Assembly: GCF_030929505.1 (NCBI RefSeq) | Contig: NZ_JAVFVV010000027.1 | Location: forward strand, 1 to 64,000 | DNA from: Mesorhizobium sp. LHD-90 | GTDB taxonomy: Bacteria; Pseudomonadota; Alphaproteobacteria; Rhizobiales; Rhizobiaceae | Direction: 5' to 3' | DNA: 64,000 nt | Position numbers and translations under genes: made by a program | The notes under the pieces: model-generated | Databases searched by the model: none | The model's input: the letters and a program-made list of their open reading frames with translations, nothing else | What the model was told of the DNA's origin: nothing | Shown here: piece by piece, positions 1 through 11,341 of the stretch | How the letters are laid out: every line of letters starts with the position of its first letter | How positions within the stretch are numbered: the first letter of the stretch is position 1

Positions 1-696
1 GAGATGGGCATCGAGCATGCCTATATCGAGCTGGGCGGCTTCCGCATCGGCAAGACCGACTCGCTGTTCTCGACCTTCACCGACTATTCGTCGGGCGTGC
101 TGAACGACGGCCTGGTTCCCTATGGTCCGTTCGCGACGCTGCAGATCGCCTACACCTACACCGGCGCGAACGGCTTCTCGGCCGCCATCGCTCTGGAACA
201 GGGCGACGAGGACGAGGGCGAGTTCGCCAGCGGCATCACCGAGGACTACGCTCCGTATGTGGTCGGTGGCGTGTCGTTGACCCAGGGCTGGGGCAAGATC
301 GGCGTCGTTGCCGGCTACGATAGCTGGGAACAGGAAGTTGCGGTCAAGGGCCGCCTGGACGTCAACATCACCGACACCGCTTCGGTGTTCGTGATGGCTG
401 CCTGGGATTCGGGCGGAAACTCGGGTCCGAACCTGAGCGACGGCGCCAACTTCTACGCTCCTTGGGGCGGCGACTGGGCGGTCTGGGGCGGCACGGCGAT
501 CAAGTTCAACGAGAAGGCGACCTTCAACGCCGAAGTTGGCTATGACGACTTCGACAACTTCTCGATCGCCGCCAACATCGCCTACGACCTGGTTCCCGGC
601 TTCACGATCACGCCGGAAATCGCCTATGTCGACAATTTCGACATCGACGACTCGGATGCCTGGGGCGTCAACGTCCGCTTCCAGCGCACGTTCTGA
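1..696 (+). CDS. Outer-membrane porin, Rhizobiales Omp2b/RopA type, C-terminal part
   Basis: The frame is open from the left edge to TGA at 694-696, so only the last 231 residues are present and the true start lies outside the window. The protein consists of short alternating hydrophobic and aromatic strands separated by Gly/Asp/Asn-rich turns, as in a transmembrane beta barrel. It ends in Phe (..RFQRTF), the usual C-terminal signal read by the BAM complex. Sequence style and length match the porin_2 family (Brucella Omp2b, Rhizobium RopA), whose trimers let small hydrophilic solutes cross the outer membrane. A strong terminator follows at once, so this is the end of its transcript. The first ATG at position 4 is internal to the barrel. 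Family call is firm; which paralogue is not knowable here. Confidence 0.85.
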   Translation, partial: EMGIEHAYIELGGFRIGKTDSLFSTFTDYSSGVLNDGLVPYGPFATLQIAYTYTGANGFSAAIALEQGDEDEGEFASGITEDYAPYVVGGVSLTQGWGKIGVVAGYDSWEQEVAVKGRLDVNITDTASVFVMAAWDSGGNSGPNLSDGANFYAPWGGDWAVWGGTAIKFNEKATFNAEVGYDDFDNFSIAANIAYDLVPGFTITPEIAYVDNFDIDDSDAWGVNVRFQRTF

Positions 697-716
697 TCGA
701 CCCTTCAGGGGTGACC

Positions 717-748
717 AAAAAACCCGGCGGGCGACCGCCGGGTTTTTT
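717..748. terminator. Bidirectional intrinsic terminator between porin and moeA
   Basis: A perfect 10-bp stem (721-730 with 735-744) and a GCGA loop are flanked by AAAA before and TTTT after, which extend the pairing. The A-tract and T-tract allow it to end both the porin transcript on the plus strand and the moeA operon on the minus strand. Confidence 0.9.
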
Positions 749-943
749 GTTGGCCAAAGCTCCGGCGAGCATGGCTCGACGCTGCCGCGCGCCGGGCGGC
801 GGAGGTGATGTCGGGATTTGCCTCGATCGGTACGGACGTCTCTCTAAGAGATCATGGTCCGACGCCGTTGGTGCGGCATCTTTCGGAGAATTGCGGACTG
901 AGAGAGCGCAAAGCAACAGGCGGTCGTCCTGACGACCCGTCCG

Positions 944-2149
944 CTATCGCAACATCAGCACCTTGCAGGTCTCGCCCTCCGCCGCGGGCAGGGCGAAGGG
1001 CTCGCGGATGATCAGGCCGCCCGATTCGGCAAGGATCCGCAGCATCGACGAATCCTGGAGGCCGAAGGGAGTCGCGGTGACCTGTCCGTCGACGATCTCG
1101 ATTTTCGCCCGCACATAGTCCTCGCGCAGATCGTTTGCGCCCATCGCAGCGCCCAGCCTGGCAGCGCGTATGTCCTGTTCGTGAAACCGTCCGCCAAGCC
1201 GCGCCACCAGCGGTTTCAGGAAGAGATGCGAGCAGACGAGGCTTGCCACCGGATTGCCAGGCATGCCGATGAAGCGCGTATCGCCGCGCCGTCCGAACAT
1301 CAGCGGTTTTCCGGGACGCATGGCGATCTTCCAGAAGCCGAGCGTCACGCCCTGTTCGGTCAACACGTCGTGAACGAGATCGTGGTCGCCGACCGAGGCG
1401 CCGCCCAGCGTGACGACAATGTCGGCGCCGGCTTCCGTCGCTGCGCCAAGCCGGTCCGCGATGGCGGCCCGGTCGTCGCGCACGATGCCGAGGTCGAGGA
1501 TGCGGGCTCCCGCGGCGGACGCGATTGCCGCCACGCCATAGCCGTTCGAGGCGATGATCTGGTCTGGTCCGAGTTCGCTGCCGGGCGGCAGCAACTCGTC
1601 GCCGGTCGCGATTATGGCGACAAGCGGCCTGCCGACCACGTCCAATTCGGCATGATTGGCCGACGCCGCCAGCGACAGCGCCGCTGCGTCGAGGATGCGC
1701 CCTTGCTCGAGCAGCGCGTCCCCCTCTGAAAAATCCAGTCCGCGCCGCCGGATGTGCCGCCCGGACGCGGCGGTGTCGAGAACGTCGATGGTTTCCGGGC
1801 CCGCCGGCCGGGTGTTCTCCTGGATGACGATCGTGTCTGCGCCGTCCGGCACCGGCGCCCCGGTCAGGATGCGCACCGCCTGTCCTTTTCCGGCCCGTCC
1901 ACGAAAACCGTGCCCGGCAGCCGAAACGCCGACGACATCGAGCCGCACCGGCACGCTGGCCACATCTTCGGCGCGCACCGCGTAGCCGTCCATGGCGGAG
2001 GCGTCGAAGGGCGGCTGAGTGCGCAGCGCACTCAACCTGCCCGCCAGCACCCGTCCGGCCGCATCGTGGAGCGGCACCCGTTCCGATTTCAGCGGCGCCG
2101 CGCCGTCGAGCAGCAGCCGCAATGCATCGGCGACCGGCAGCAACGCCAT
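944..2149 (-). CDS. moeA: Molybdopterin molybdenumtransferase MoeA
   Basis: 401 residues, normal for MoeA, which inserts molybdate into adenylylated molybdopterin to finish the molybdenum cofactor in the cytoplasm. Visible family motifs are the N-terminal PPFDASAMDGYAVR block, the RRRGLDFSEGDALL segment, SNGYG, the MoCF-domain GGASVGDHD turn and the GMPGNPVAS loop. The ATG lies one base after the moaC stop, so the two are almost certainly translated from one mRNA. It is the last gene of the ppiD-trpD-trpC-moaC-moeA run. In several Rhizobiales a lexA gene follows moeA; here only 195 bp of non-coding DNA and the terminator follow. Confidence 0.96.
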   Translation of the reverse strand: MALLPVADALRLLLDGAAPLKSERVPLHDAAGRVLAGRLSALRTQPPFDASAMDGYAVRAEDVASVPVRLDVVGVSAAGHGFRGRAGKGQAVRILTGAPVPDGADTIVIQENTRPAGPETIDVLDTAASGRHIRRRGLDFSEGDALLEQGRILDAAALSLAASANHAELDVVGRPLVAIIATGDELLPPGSELGPDQIIASNGYGVAAIASAAGARILDLGIVRDDRAAIADRLGAATEAGADIVVTLGGASVGDHDLVHDVLTEQGVTLGFWKIAMRPGKPLMFGRRGDTRFIGMPGNPVASLVCSHLFLKPLVARLGGRFHEQDIRAARLGAAMGANDLREDYVRAKIEIVDGQVTATPFGLQDSSMLRILAESGGLIIREPFALPAAEGETCKVLMLR

Positions 2150-2150
2150 T

Positions 2151-2642
2151 TCAGCTTTCCGCCCGGTAGTCGCCAGATTTTCCGCCAGACTTTTCGACCA
2201 GCCTGATGCCTGAGATCGTCATGCCGCGGTCGATGGCCTTGGCCATGTCGTAGATGGTGAGGCAGGCGACGGATGCGGCGGTCAGCGCTTCCATCTCGAC
2301 GCCGGTCTTGCCGGTGACGCGTGCCATTGCCGTGACGCGCAGGCCGGGCAGGGCAGGATCCTCGGCGATGTCGATGGCGACCTTGGTGAGCAGCAGCGGA
2401 TGGCAAAGCGGGATGAGTTCATGCGTGCGCTTGGCCGCCATGATGCCGGCAATCCGCGCCGCGCCGATCACGTCGCCCTTCTTGGCGTTGCCGGCACGGA
2501 TCGTCGCCAGAGTCTCCGGCCGCATGATGACGTGACCTTCGGCGATCGCGGTGCGAACCGTGTCCTGCTTGTCGCCGACGTCCACCATGTCGGCCTGTCC
2601 GTCAGCCGCCAGGTGTGTCAGCGTGCCATGCCCGGGCGCCAT
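2151..2642 (-). CDS. moaC: Cyclic pyranopterin monophosphate synthase MoaC
   Basis: 163 residues, the standard length. MoaC converts the MoaA product 3',8-cH2GTP into cyclic pyranopterin monophosphate, the second half of the first step in molybdopterin synthesis. Signature segments are present: [12 protein letters not shown] with the conserved Cys-His-Pro, [14 protein letters not shown], and [11 protein letters not shown] near the C terminus, which holds the catalytic Lys/Asp region. Start ATG lies 3 bp after the trpC stop, and the gene ends 1 bp before moeA, so it sits mid-operon. MoaA, MoaD and MoaE are not in the window. Confidence 0.97.
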   Translation of the reverse strand: MAPGHGTLTHLAADGQADMVDVGDKQDTVRTAIAEGHVIMRPETLATIRAGNAKKGDVIGAARIAGIMAAKRTHELIPLCHPLLLTKVAIDIAEDPALPGLRVTAMARVTGKTGVEMEALTAASVACLTIYDMAKAIDRGMTISGIRLVEKSGGKSGDYRAES

Positions 2643-2645
2643 CGT

Positions 2646-3464
2646 TCAACCGGCGCTGGCGGAGACGGCCGCCTCTCCGAACAGCAGCGCACGCGTCGCC
2701 TGCGTGACGTCCTGGCGCCGCATCAGGCTTTCGCCGACCAGAAAGGTCTCGATGCCGGCGCGCGCCAGCCGGCGACAATCATCGTGCGTGAAGATGCCGC
2801 TTTCGCCGACAAGCAGGCGGTCGCTCGGCACGAGGCCCGCGAGCCGCTCGGATACGGCCAGATCGACATGGAAACTGTGCAGGTCGCGGTTGTTGATGCC
2901 GATCAGCCGCGAGTTCATCGCCAGCGCCCGCTCCATCTCGGCTTCGTTGTGGACTTCCACGAGAACGTCCATGCCGAGTTCGAGCGCGGCATCCTCGATC
3001 GCCCGTGCCTCGTCGTCTTCGACGCCGGCAAGTACGATGAGCACCGCGTCGGCGCCCCAGGCCCGCGCCTCGAACACCTGGTAGGGCTCATACATGAAAT
3101 CCTTGCGCAGCACGGGCAGCGCCGTCGCCTCGCGCGCCTGAATCAGGAATTCCGGCGCGCCCTGGAAGGAGGGGCCGTCGGTGAGCACCGAAAGGCAGGC
3201 GGCCCCGCCGTCCTCATAGGCCCGTGCAAGGCTCGGCGGATCGAAATCGGCGCGGATCAGGCCGCGCGACGGGCTTGCCTTCTTGATCTCGGCGATCAGC
3301 GCATAGCTGCCACCTTGGCGCCTGGCGCGCAGCGCCTCGACGAAGCCGCGCGGCGCCTTGGCGTCGCGCGCCATGGCCATCACCTCGGCAAGCGGCAGGG
3401 CGCGCTTCGCGGCGGCGATCTCTTCGCGCTTGTATTTCTCGATCTTCTTGAGGATGTCGACCAC
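2646..3464 (-). CDS. trpC: Indole-3-glycerol phosphate synthase TrpC
   Basis: 272 residues, a single-domain TrpC (not fused to TrpF). It closes the indole ring of CdRP in tryptophan synthesis. Beta-alpha barrel motifs are clear: N-terminal [14 protein letters not shown], the catalytic-lysine strand [14 protein letters not shown], the [16 protein letters not shown] strand with the second catalytic Lys, the [14 protein letters not shown] strand and the [12 protein letters not shown] phosphate-binding loop. Starts 3 bp after trpD and ends 3 bp before moaC. The trpDC pair separated from trpE and trpAB is the usual Rhizobiales arrangement. Confidence 0.97.
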   Translation of the reverse strand: MVDILKKIEKYKREEIAAAKRALPLAEVMAMARDAKAPRGFVEALRARRQGGSYALIAEIKKASPSRGLIRADFDPPSLARAYEDGGAACLSVLTDGPSFQGAPEFLIQAREATALPVLRKDFMYEPYQVFEARAWGADAVLIVLAGVEDDEARAIEDAALELGMDVLVEVHNEAEMERALAMNSRLIGINNRDLHSFHVDLAVSERLAGLVPSDRLLVGESGIFTHDDCRRLARAGIETFLVGESLMRRQDVTQATRALLFGEAAVSASAG

Positions 3465-3467
3465 GGC

Positions 3468-4478
3468 CTATCCGTTCGATACCTTGACGAGCCGCTCGAG
3501 CACGCCGGAGGCATGGCCCCGGTCGATCGACTCGGCGGCCAGCCGAATGCCCTCGGCCAGATCTGCCGCCTTGCCCGCGACCACGAAACCGGCGCCCGCA
3601 TTCATCAATACGGTGTCGCGATAGGCGCCCGGCTTGCCCTCCAGCGTCGCGCGCAACGCGGAGGCATTGTAGGCCGCGTCGCCGCCCTTGAGATCCTCCC
3701 GGCTGTGCCTTGCCAGGCCGAAATCCTCCGGCTTCAACACGAAGCTGCGCACCACGCCGCCGGCAAGCTCCGCCACATGGGTCTCGCCGGTCGTGGTGAT
3801 CTCATCCAGCCCGTCGCCATGCGCCACCCATGCATGGTCGGCGCCGAGCAGCTTCAGGGTCTCGGCCACCGGCGCGATCCACTCGGGAGAGAACACGCCG
3901 ACCATCTGGCGGCGCACGCCGGCCGGATTGGAAAGCGGGCCGAGCAGGTTGAAGATGGTGCGGGTGCCGAGTTCGGCGCGCACCGGCCCGACATGGCGCA
4001 TCGCCGGATGATGCGATGGCGCGAACATGAAGCCGACGCCGGCTTCCGCGATGCAGGTTGCGATCGCTTCCGGCGCGAGGTCTATCTTCACCCCGAGCGC
4101 CATCAGCACGTCGGCGGCGCCCGTCTGCGAGGAAAGGCCGCGGTTGCCATGCTTGGCGACCGGCACGCCGCCGCCGGCGGTCACGAAGGCGGAAGCCGTC
4201 GATATGTTGACGCTGTGCGAGTTGTCGCCGCCCGTGCCGACAATGTCGATGGCTGCCGCCGGCGCTTCGACCGTCAGCATCTTCTCACGCATGGTCGCGA
4301 CTGCCCCGGAAATCTCCGACACCTGTTCGCCGCGCACGCGCAGCCCCATCAGGAAAGCGCCGATCTGTCCGGGGGTGGCCTCGCCCGACATGATGATGTC
4401 GAAAGCGTCCTTCGCTTCCTCGAAGGACAGCACCGTACCCCCGGCGACCTTGGCGATGTAGGGTTTCAGCGTGCTCAT
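3468..4478 (-). CDS. trpD: Anthranilate phosphoribosyltransferase TrpD
   Basis: 336 residues, standard length. Transfers phosphoribose from PRPP to anthranilate, the second tryptophan step. The diphosphate-binding [17 protein letters not shown] loop, the [17 protein letters not shown] block and the [12 protein letters not shown] segment are all intact. Begins 7 bp after the stop of the PpiD-like gene and 3 bp precede trpC, so it belongs to the same transcript. Not fused to a TrpG glutamine amidotransferase domain. Confidence 0.97.
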   Translation of the reverse strand: MSTLKPYIAKVAGGTVLSFEEAKDAFDIIMSGEATPGQIGAFLMGLRVRGEQVSEISGAVATMREKMLTVEAPAAAIDIVGTGGDNSHSVNISTASAFVTAGGGVPVAKHGNRGLSSQTGAADVLMALGVKIDLAPEAIATCIAEAGVGFMFAPSHHPAMRHVGPVRAELGTRTIFNLLGPLSNPAGVRRQMVGVFSPEWIAPVAETLKLLGADHAWVAHGDGLDEITTTGETHVAELAGGVVRSFVLKPEDFGLARHSREDLKGGDAAYNASALRATLEGKPGAYRDTVLMNAGAGFVVAGKAADLAEGIRLAAESIDRGHASGVLERLVKVSNG

Positions 4479-4485
4479 CGCGGCG

Positions 4486-6375
4486 TCAGAAAGCCAGCGC
4501 CCGGCCGATCGCGGCCTGGTCGACCCGTACCTCGTATTCGGTCCGCAGACGGGCCACCAACTGGTCCAGCAGATCGTCGGACAGGCCGGCGGCGAAATCG
4601 CGGCGGGCGTTCTCGCCGATGGCGTCGGCGCCGGAGGCCGCGGGTTCGAACACCTCGGTCACCTTGAACAGGATGCGGGCATCGCCAGACGGCGCGGCCA
4701 GCGAACCCGAGCCGCCCTCGGCGACGGAGAAGATCGTGCCGACGCCGTCGCGGCCGAAATCGGCGTCGTCCGTGTCCCGCTTGATGCCGCGCTTGGTTTG
4801 CTTCTCGAGCTGCAACTCGCCGGCGAGGGCGTCGAGCGCAACGCCGTCCTTGATCCGCTTTTCCAGTTCGGCGACCTTGTCGGCAAGCCGCTTTTCCGCT
4901 TCCGCCTTGGTCCAGTCCGCCGCGACTTTCGCCTTGACTTCGTCCAGCGGTCGGTCGCGGGCCGGCGTTATGCCCCCCACCTCGAAGAACACGTAACCGT
5001 TGGAGCCGACGTTGATCGCCGGGTTCTCCACGCCGACTTCCGTGCCGAAGGCGGCGCGCAGCAGTTCGGCGGAAGCAGGCAGGTCGTTGACGATCGTGTC
5101 GTCGGGGCGCCGGCCGGCCTGGTCGACGGCCTCGACCGTCGTGACCTTGAGCTTCAGCTTGTCGGCGGCTTCCGCCAGCGAGTCGCCGCCGGCGCGGGCA
5201 TCCTCGTAGGAATCGTGCACGTCGAGCAGCACGCGATGCGCCTCGCCCAGCGCCAGATCCTTGCGGATCGCGGGCGCCACTTCCTCGAAGGATTTCACCA
5301 CTTCGGGCGTGATCGCCGTGACGCGGATGATCACCGGTCCGAACGTTCCGTCGATCACTCCGCTGACTTCGCCGCTGGCCAGCGAGTAGGCAGCGTCGGC
5401 GACCGCCTGGTCGGGGATGCGGTCCTTGGCGAATGTCCCAAGCTGGACGTCGGCCATGGTCTTGCCTTCGGCCTCGACCGCCTTGTCGAAGGTCGTGCCG
5501 CTCTTCAGCGCGGCGTCGGCCGCGTCGGCCTTGTCCCTGGACGAGAACACCAGTTGCTCGATCGTTCGCGTCTCGGGCGTGGTGTAGCGCGCCTTGTTCT
5601 TGTCGTAGTCGGCCCGCACCTGCTCGTCGGTGATGGCGCTTTCGTCGGCGATGTCCTCCGGCTCCAGCTTCACATAGGCGATCTTGCGGTAGTCTGGCGC
5701 CGCATATTGCTTCTTGCGTTCCTCGAACCATGCGGACAGCACCGCGTCATCAGGCACCTCGATCGGCTCGACCAACGAGCGGGGCAGGACGAGATAGTCG
5801 GCGGTGCGGTCCTCGCCGTCGTAGAGCGAGACGGCGCGCAGGAAGGTGTCCGGCGCCTTGATGCCGTCGGCGACGGCTTCGACGATCTGCTGGCGGGTCG
5901 CTTCCTGCGCACGGCTGTTGAAATAGTCCTCCGGCCGCATGCCGACCTGGCTGAGGACGTAGTCGAACTGCGCGCGGTTGAACTTTCCGTCCGCCCCGCG
6001 GAACGCCGGATCTTCGGCGGTCAGTGAGGCGATACGGTCCTTGGACAGGCCGAGACCGAGCTTGCGTGCCTGTTCGTCCAGCACCGCGCCGGAGACGAGC
6101 TGGCCGAGGACCATGCTGTCCAGCCCGAACGCGGTCGCCTGCTCGCGCGTCAGCCGCTGGCCGAGGCGCTGCGACAAAACGTTGATCTGACGGTCGTAGG
6201 CCAGGCGGTATTCGGTGGCCGACACCGACGTGCCGCCGGCCGTGATCACGGTGTTGCCGCCGATGCCGGTCTGCATCTGGCCCGAGATTCCCCAGACGGC
6301 GAAGCTGACCACGAGAAGCATGAGCAGGAGCTTGGCAACCCATGTGCCGGCCGCGGTCCGCAGTGTTTCGAGCAT
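4486..6375 (-). CDS. ppiD: Membrane-anchored periplasmic peptidyl-prolyl isomerase, PpiD/SurA-like
   Basis: 629 residues from the ATG at 6375; a longer open frame continues upstream across the tpiA 5' end but has no support. One N-terminal membrane segment (about residues 13-31, [19 protein letters not shown]) is followed by a periplasmic SurA-N-like chaperone region (about 40-200), then a parvulin-type rotamase region (about 240-380, around TRTIEQLVF and ..[10 protein letters not shown]). PpiD proteins sit at the SecYEG exit and help outer-membrane proteins fold. It heads the trp/moa operon and is divergent from tpiA across 138 bp. The family is certain from architecture; whether the isomerase is active cannot be judged by eye. 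Confidence 0.88.
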   Translation of the reverse strand: MLETLRTAAGTWVAKLLLMLLVVSFAVWGISGQMQTGIGGNTVITAGGTSVSATEYRLAYDRQINVLSQRLGQRLTREQATAFGLDSMVLGQLVSGAVLDEQARKLGLGLSKDRIASLTAEDPAFRGADGKFNRAQFDYVLSQVGMRPEDYFNSRAQEATRQQIVEAVADGIKAPDTFLRAVSLYDGEDRTADYLVLPRSLVEPIEVPDDAVLSAWFEERKKQYAAPDYRKIAYVKLEPEDIADESAITDEQVRADYDKNKARYTTPETRTIEQLVFSSRDKADAADAALKSGTTFDKAVEAEGKTMADVQLGTFAKDRIPDQAVADAAYSLASGEVSGVIDGTFGPVIIRVTAITPEVVKSFEEVAPAIRKDLALGEAHRVLLDVHDSYEDARAGGDSLAEAADKLKLKVTTVEAVDQAGRRPDDTIVNDLPASAELLRAAFGTEVGVENPAINVGSNGYVFFEVGGITPARDRPLDEVKAKVAADWTKAEAEKRLADKVAELEKRIKDGVALDALAGELQLEKQTKRGIKRDTDDADFGRDGVGTIFSVAEGGSGSLAAPSGDARILFKVTEVFEPAASGADAIGENARRDFAAGLSDDLLDQLVARLRTEYEVRVDQAAIGRALAF

Positions 6376-6513
6376 GGAACAGTCCGTTGAAGGCCCAGCG
6401 CATGGGCGAAGTCCGTGAAGAAACGGCAATAACGCCCTTGCGGCCAAGTGTCGATTGCTTTGTGACCTGATTTTGGTACGGAGGGGCGAACGGAATGTCG
6501 AGGGGAGACCACA

Positions 6514-7278
6514 ATGACGTCGGGAATTCGTCCGTTGGTTGCCGGCAACTGGAAGATGAACGGCGTCGGCGCCTCGCTCGCCGAGCTCCGCTCGATCGGC
6601 CGCGAATTCCTGTCCGGCATCGACGCCGAGACCGACGCGCTGATCTGCGTGCCCGCGACGCTTCTCACCCGCGCCGCCGAGATCCTGGCAAGCACGCCGG
6701 TCAAGGTCGGCGGCCAGGATTGCCACAGCGCGGCGAGCGGCGCCCATACCGGCGACATCTCGGCCGAGATGCTGAAGGACGCCGGCGCGTCCCATGTCAT
6801 CGTCGGCCATTCGGAGCGCCGCACCGACCATGGCGAGACCGACGCGATCGTCCAGGCCAAGGCGGAGGCGGCATGGCGCGCCGGCCTCACGGCGATCGTC
6901 TGCATCGGCGAAACCCGCGCCGAGCGCGAATCGGGGGCGACCATGTCGGTGCTTTCGCGGCAGATCGCCGGCTCGGTTCCGCTTGCCGCCACCGCCGCGC
7001 ACACGATCATCGCCTATGAGCCGGTCTGGGCGATCGGCACCGGATTGACGCCTACCGCCGGCGACGTTGCGGAAGCGCACGCCCATATCCGTGCCGAACT
7101 CGCGGCCCGGATCGGCGACGAGGCCAGGCGCATGCGCATCCTCTACGGCGGCTCGGTCAAGCCGTCCAACGCCAAGGAACTGCTGTCGATCGACAATGTC
7201 GATGGGGCGCTTGTCGGCGGCGCCAGCCTGAAGGCGCGCGACTTCCTCGGCATCGCCGAAGCCTATCTGTCGTTCTGA
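6514..7278 (+). CDS. tpiA: Triosephosphate isomerase
   Basis: 254 residues, standard length. Interconverts dihydroxyacetone phosphate and glyceraldehyde 3-phosphate in the cytoplasm. All three catalytic elements are present: the Lys in AGNWKMNG, the His in VIVGHSERR and the Glu in [11 protein letters not shown], with the phosphate-gripping [10 protein letters not shown] loop near the C terminus. The ATG at 6514 follows a GGGGAGA ribosome-binding site. It reads away from the PpiD gene, which is a common rhizobial pairing, and toward secG. Confidence 0.97.
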   Translation: MTSGIRPLVAGNWKMNGVGASLAELRSIGREFLSGIDAETDALICVPATLLTRAAEILASTPVKVGGQDCHSAASGAHTGDISAEMLKDAGASHVIVGHSERRTDHGETDAIVQAKAEAAWRAGLTAIVCIGETRAERESGATMSVLSRQIAGSVPLAATAAHTIIAYEPVWAIGTGLTPTAGDVAEAHAHIRAELAARIGDEARRMRILYGGSVKPSNAKELLSIDNVDGALVGGASLKARDFLGIAEAYLSF

Positions 7279-7460
7279 GGCAGTCGGGCGGGGCCGCCGG
7301 CGTCGACAAACACCGGCCGGGATACGGCCCTGGACATTGCATTGTCCCGCGTCATCCCCATATTCCCGGCGGGCTTGGAAATGCCACGAAAGCCATGTAT
7401 TGAGCCGCCACGTTTCGGCAGGGCGCGCCTGTCCGTGTCCTGAACTCTGCCGGGGAAATT

Positions 7461-7967
7461 ATGGAAACCATCGTCATCGTCATCCATCTGATGATCGTGC
7501 TTGCGCTTGTCGGCGTGGTGCTCTTGCAGCGCTCCGAGGGCGGCGGGCTCGGTATCGGCGGCGGTTCCGGCTTCATGACGGCGCGCGGCGCGGCCAACGC
7601 GTTGACGCGCGCCACGGCGATCCTGGCGGCGGCCTTCTTCGCTACCTCGCTGGGGCTGTCGCTGATCGCCCGCTACAGCGACCGGCCGATCGACATCCTG
7701 GACCGCGTTCCGACGACCCAGGGCGAGGGTGGCCAGGGCGTGCTCGACCAGCTTGGCGGCTCCGACATCCCGTCCGCTCCCGCGCCTGCTGCTCCGTCCG
7801 GCGAATCCGCGCCCGCTGCGACGCCGCCCGCGGAGGCTCCCGCGCCGGCCGATGGCGCGACCGCCACGCCGCCCGCCGGCGATAGCTCAACCGCGACGCC
7901 GCCGGCGGCCTCGACCGCTCCCTCGGCGCCCGCCGCGCCGGCAGAACCGCAAGTGCCGAATCAATAG
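7461..7967 (+). CDS. secG: Preprotein translocase subunit SecG
   Basis: 168 residues. The first 75 residues are a typical SecG: a membrane helix (ETIVIVIHLMIVLALVGVVL), the conserved LLQRSEGGGLGIGGG loop, then a second helix (ATAILAAAFFATSLGLSLIA). The remaining 90 residues are an Ala/Pro/Ser-rich low-complexity tail, seen in many Rhizobiales SecG proteins but absent from E. coli SecG (110 residues). SecG assists SecYE in protein export. The GGGGAAATT before ATG 7461 serves as the ribosome-binding site. The pairing with tpiA is widespread in bacteria. Confidence 0.94.
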   Translation: METIVIVIHLMIVLALVGVVLLQRSEGGGLGIGGGSGFMTARGAANALTRATAILAAAFFATSLGLSLIARYSDRPIDILDRVPTTQGEGGQGVLDQLGGSDIPSAPAPAAPSGESAPAATPPAEAPAPADGATATPPAGDSSTATPPAASTAPSAPAAPAEPQVPNQ

Positions 7968-7986
7968 GGCAAGACCTGTGCCCGTT

Positions 7987-8019
7987 TGATCACACTCCGG
8001 CTAAATGCCGCTGTGATCA
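7987..8019. repeat. Perfect inverted repeat downstream of secG
   Basis: Eight-base arms TGATCACA (7987-7994) and TGTGATCA (8012-8019) enclose a second small stem, CGGC/GCCG. There is no following T-tract, so it is not a classical terminator. It could be a protein-binding site or an RNA-stabilising 3' hairpin for the secG mRNA. Confidence 0.55.
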
Positions 8020-8168
8020 CGATGAATCGATCTCGAGCACTCCTCCCGCTATCTTGAGCGATTGCGCGATATGAGCATATAAATCGGCCAACGGCCGCCG
8101 GGTGGGCGCAACGCGGAGATGTCGCTCCGCCGACAGGCCGGCGTTTTCGTGTCTCGGGATCACAACAC

Positions 8169-9368
8169 ATGCTACCTCGAAGCCTCATATTGCTCGGCCT
8201 CTGCGCCGTGCTGGGCTTGGCCACGCCTGCCTTCGCGGACGTTGCGAAGCCCCAGAAGCCGACCGCTGCGGCGTCGGCCAAGTCCAAAACCGCCACCGAC
8301 GCCAAGACCAAGAAGAAGGTCGTCGCCAAGGCGAACAAGAAGGGCAAGAAACCCGCTGCCAAGGACGGCGAAACCGAACTGACCGCGCAGCAGAAGGCCA
8401 AGGCGAAAGCCGAAGCCAAGGCGGCGGCGGCCGAAAAGGCACGCCAGGCCAGGCTCGCCGCGATGCGCGCCAAGGCCAAGGCCGACGCGGAGGCGCGCAG
8501 CGCCGCCTTCCGCGCGCCCAGGCGGGTCCTGGCCGACGGCGAAACGCCGAAGAAGAAGGGCAAGGCTGTCGAGGTGGCAGACACCGACACGCGGAAACGG
8601 AACCCGTTCGAGATATCGTTCGGCGACAGCGAGCCGGTCGCACTCAAGACCAAGCCGGTCACCGGGCTCACCGCCGAGCGCATCGCCGCGCAGCAGGCCG
8701 CCTCCGTCGGCGCCGACGAGGTTCTGCGCAGCGGCAACAATGGCGAACTGCGCAGCGGTGCTACCGGCATGTCACGGCCGAGCAGCGGCTTCTTCAATAT
8801 CCTGTTCGGTGATGAGCCGGAAACGGCAACGTCCTCGGTTGGGATGCTCCCGGAGACCCGCGCCCTCGACTCGGTGCTGGACAACAAGAAGAAATTCAAG
8901 GTGAGGCCGGAATACGAGCCGCAGTCGGTAGCGTTCTCCGGCTATCCGGCCGGCACGATCGTCATCGACACCAGCAATCACTTCCTCTACCTCGTCGAGA
9001 GTTTTGGTTCGGCCCGCCGCTATGGCATCGCGGTCGGACGCGAAGGCCTGCAGTTCAAGGGCACGGTGGCGGTCGGCGACAAGCAGGAATGGCCGCGCTG
9101 GATTCCGACGCTCGACATGCAGAAGCGCGAGCCGAAGAAGTACGGCCAGTACAAGGACGGCATGCCCGGCGGCGGCCAGAATCCGCTCGGGGCCCGCGCC
9201 ATCTATCTCTACCAGGGCAAGCAGGACACTCATCTGCGCATCCACGGCACCATCGCGCCGCAGACCATCGGCACCAATTCGTCGAACGGCTGCTTCCGCA
9301 TGGTCAACGACCACGTGATGGATCTCTACCGTCGCGTCGGCATCGGCACGAAGGTCGTCATCCTCTGA
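8169..9368 (+). CDS. Secreted L,D-transpeptidase (YkuD family)
   Basis: 399 residues with a signal peptide (first 23 residues, cleavage near TPAFA-DV). Residues 25-150 are a Lys/Ala-rich, probably extended or coiled segment; the catalytic YkuD domain covers roughly residues 255-399. The active-site block HGTIAPQTIGTNSSNGCFRM carries the conserved His and the Ser-Asn-Gly-Cys nucleophile. Such enzymes make 3-3 peptidoglycan crosslinks or attach proteins to the cell wall in the periplasm, a major activity in polar-growing Rhizobiales. The gene stands alone, with a terminator directly downstream. The basic N-terminal region could bind wall polymers, which is inference. Confidence 0.92.
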   Translation: MLPRSLILLGLCAVLGLATPAFADVAKPQKPTAAASAKSKTATDAKTKKKVVAKANKKGKKPAAKDGETELTAQQKAKAKAEAKAAAAEKARQARLAAMRAKAKADAEARSAAFRAPRRVLADGETPKKKGKAVEVADTDTRKRNPFEISFGDSEPVALKTKPVTGLTAERIAAQQAASVGADEVLRSGNNGELRSGATGMSRPSSGFFNILFGDEPETATSSVGMLPETRALDSVLDNKKKFKVRPEYEPQSVAFSGYPAGTIVIDTSNHFLYLVESFGSARRYGIAVGREGLQFKGTVAVGDKQEWPRWIPTLDMQKREPKKYGQYKDGMPGGGQNPLGARAIYLYQGKQDTHLRIHGTIAPQTIGTNSSNGCFRMVNDHVMDLYRRVGIGTKVVIL

Positions 9369-9385
9369 TCGGCCGCGCATCGTTC

Positions 9386-9417
9386 AAAAGGGCCGGCCCG
9401 CGCCGGCCCTTTTGTTT
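9386..9417 (+). terminator. Intrinsic terminator after the L,D-transpeptidase
   Basis: A 12-bp perfect stem (9386-9397 with 9402-9413) and CCGC loop, with the T-run TTTTGTTTT following. It isolates the transpeptidase gene from pyrG. Confidence 0.9.
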
Positions 9418-9502
9418 TGGCCACATGGCCGTGAACAGGCCCGCCGGGGATAATCGGACCGGGCCCGATTTTTTTCTGGCGGAATCAAGCCGCCCAAGCT
9501 AA

Positions 9503-11143
<1,641 letters not shown>

Positions 11144-11341
11144 TTCACGCAAGAAATCCGGCTTCGCCGACTTCGCCGTTTCCGCCAAATCATCAACGTT
11201 GGAGATTGGCGGCAAGCCGTGTTGAATCTCAACAGAAGCGACCATCGTCAGCATCTGTCAGGATTATTTTCCCGCGACTTATCCCCTCCCTCCCGACGGA
11301 GCGATAATCTCGCTGCCTGTGCTGGAAAGGAGGCGGCGGCG

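Noticed and set aside
4640-4660. GGTTCGAACAC resembling a tRNA T-loop
   Set aside because: It lies inside the ppiD coding sequence and has no acceptor stem or anticodon arm around it.
2400-4667. A 755-codon open frame on the plus strand over moaC, trpC and trpD
   Set aside because: It is the antisense of three intact, recognised genes; GC-rich DNA leaves such frames open. Its sequence has no family resemblance.
7987-8019. TGTGA-containing palindrome as a CRP/FNR site
   Set aside because: The half-sites are in the reverse order (TCACA..TGTGA) relative to the CRP consensus TGTGA..TCACA.
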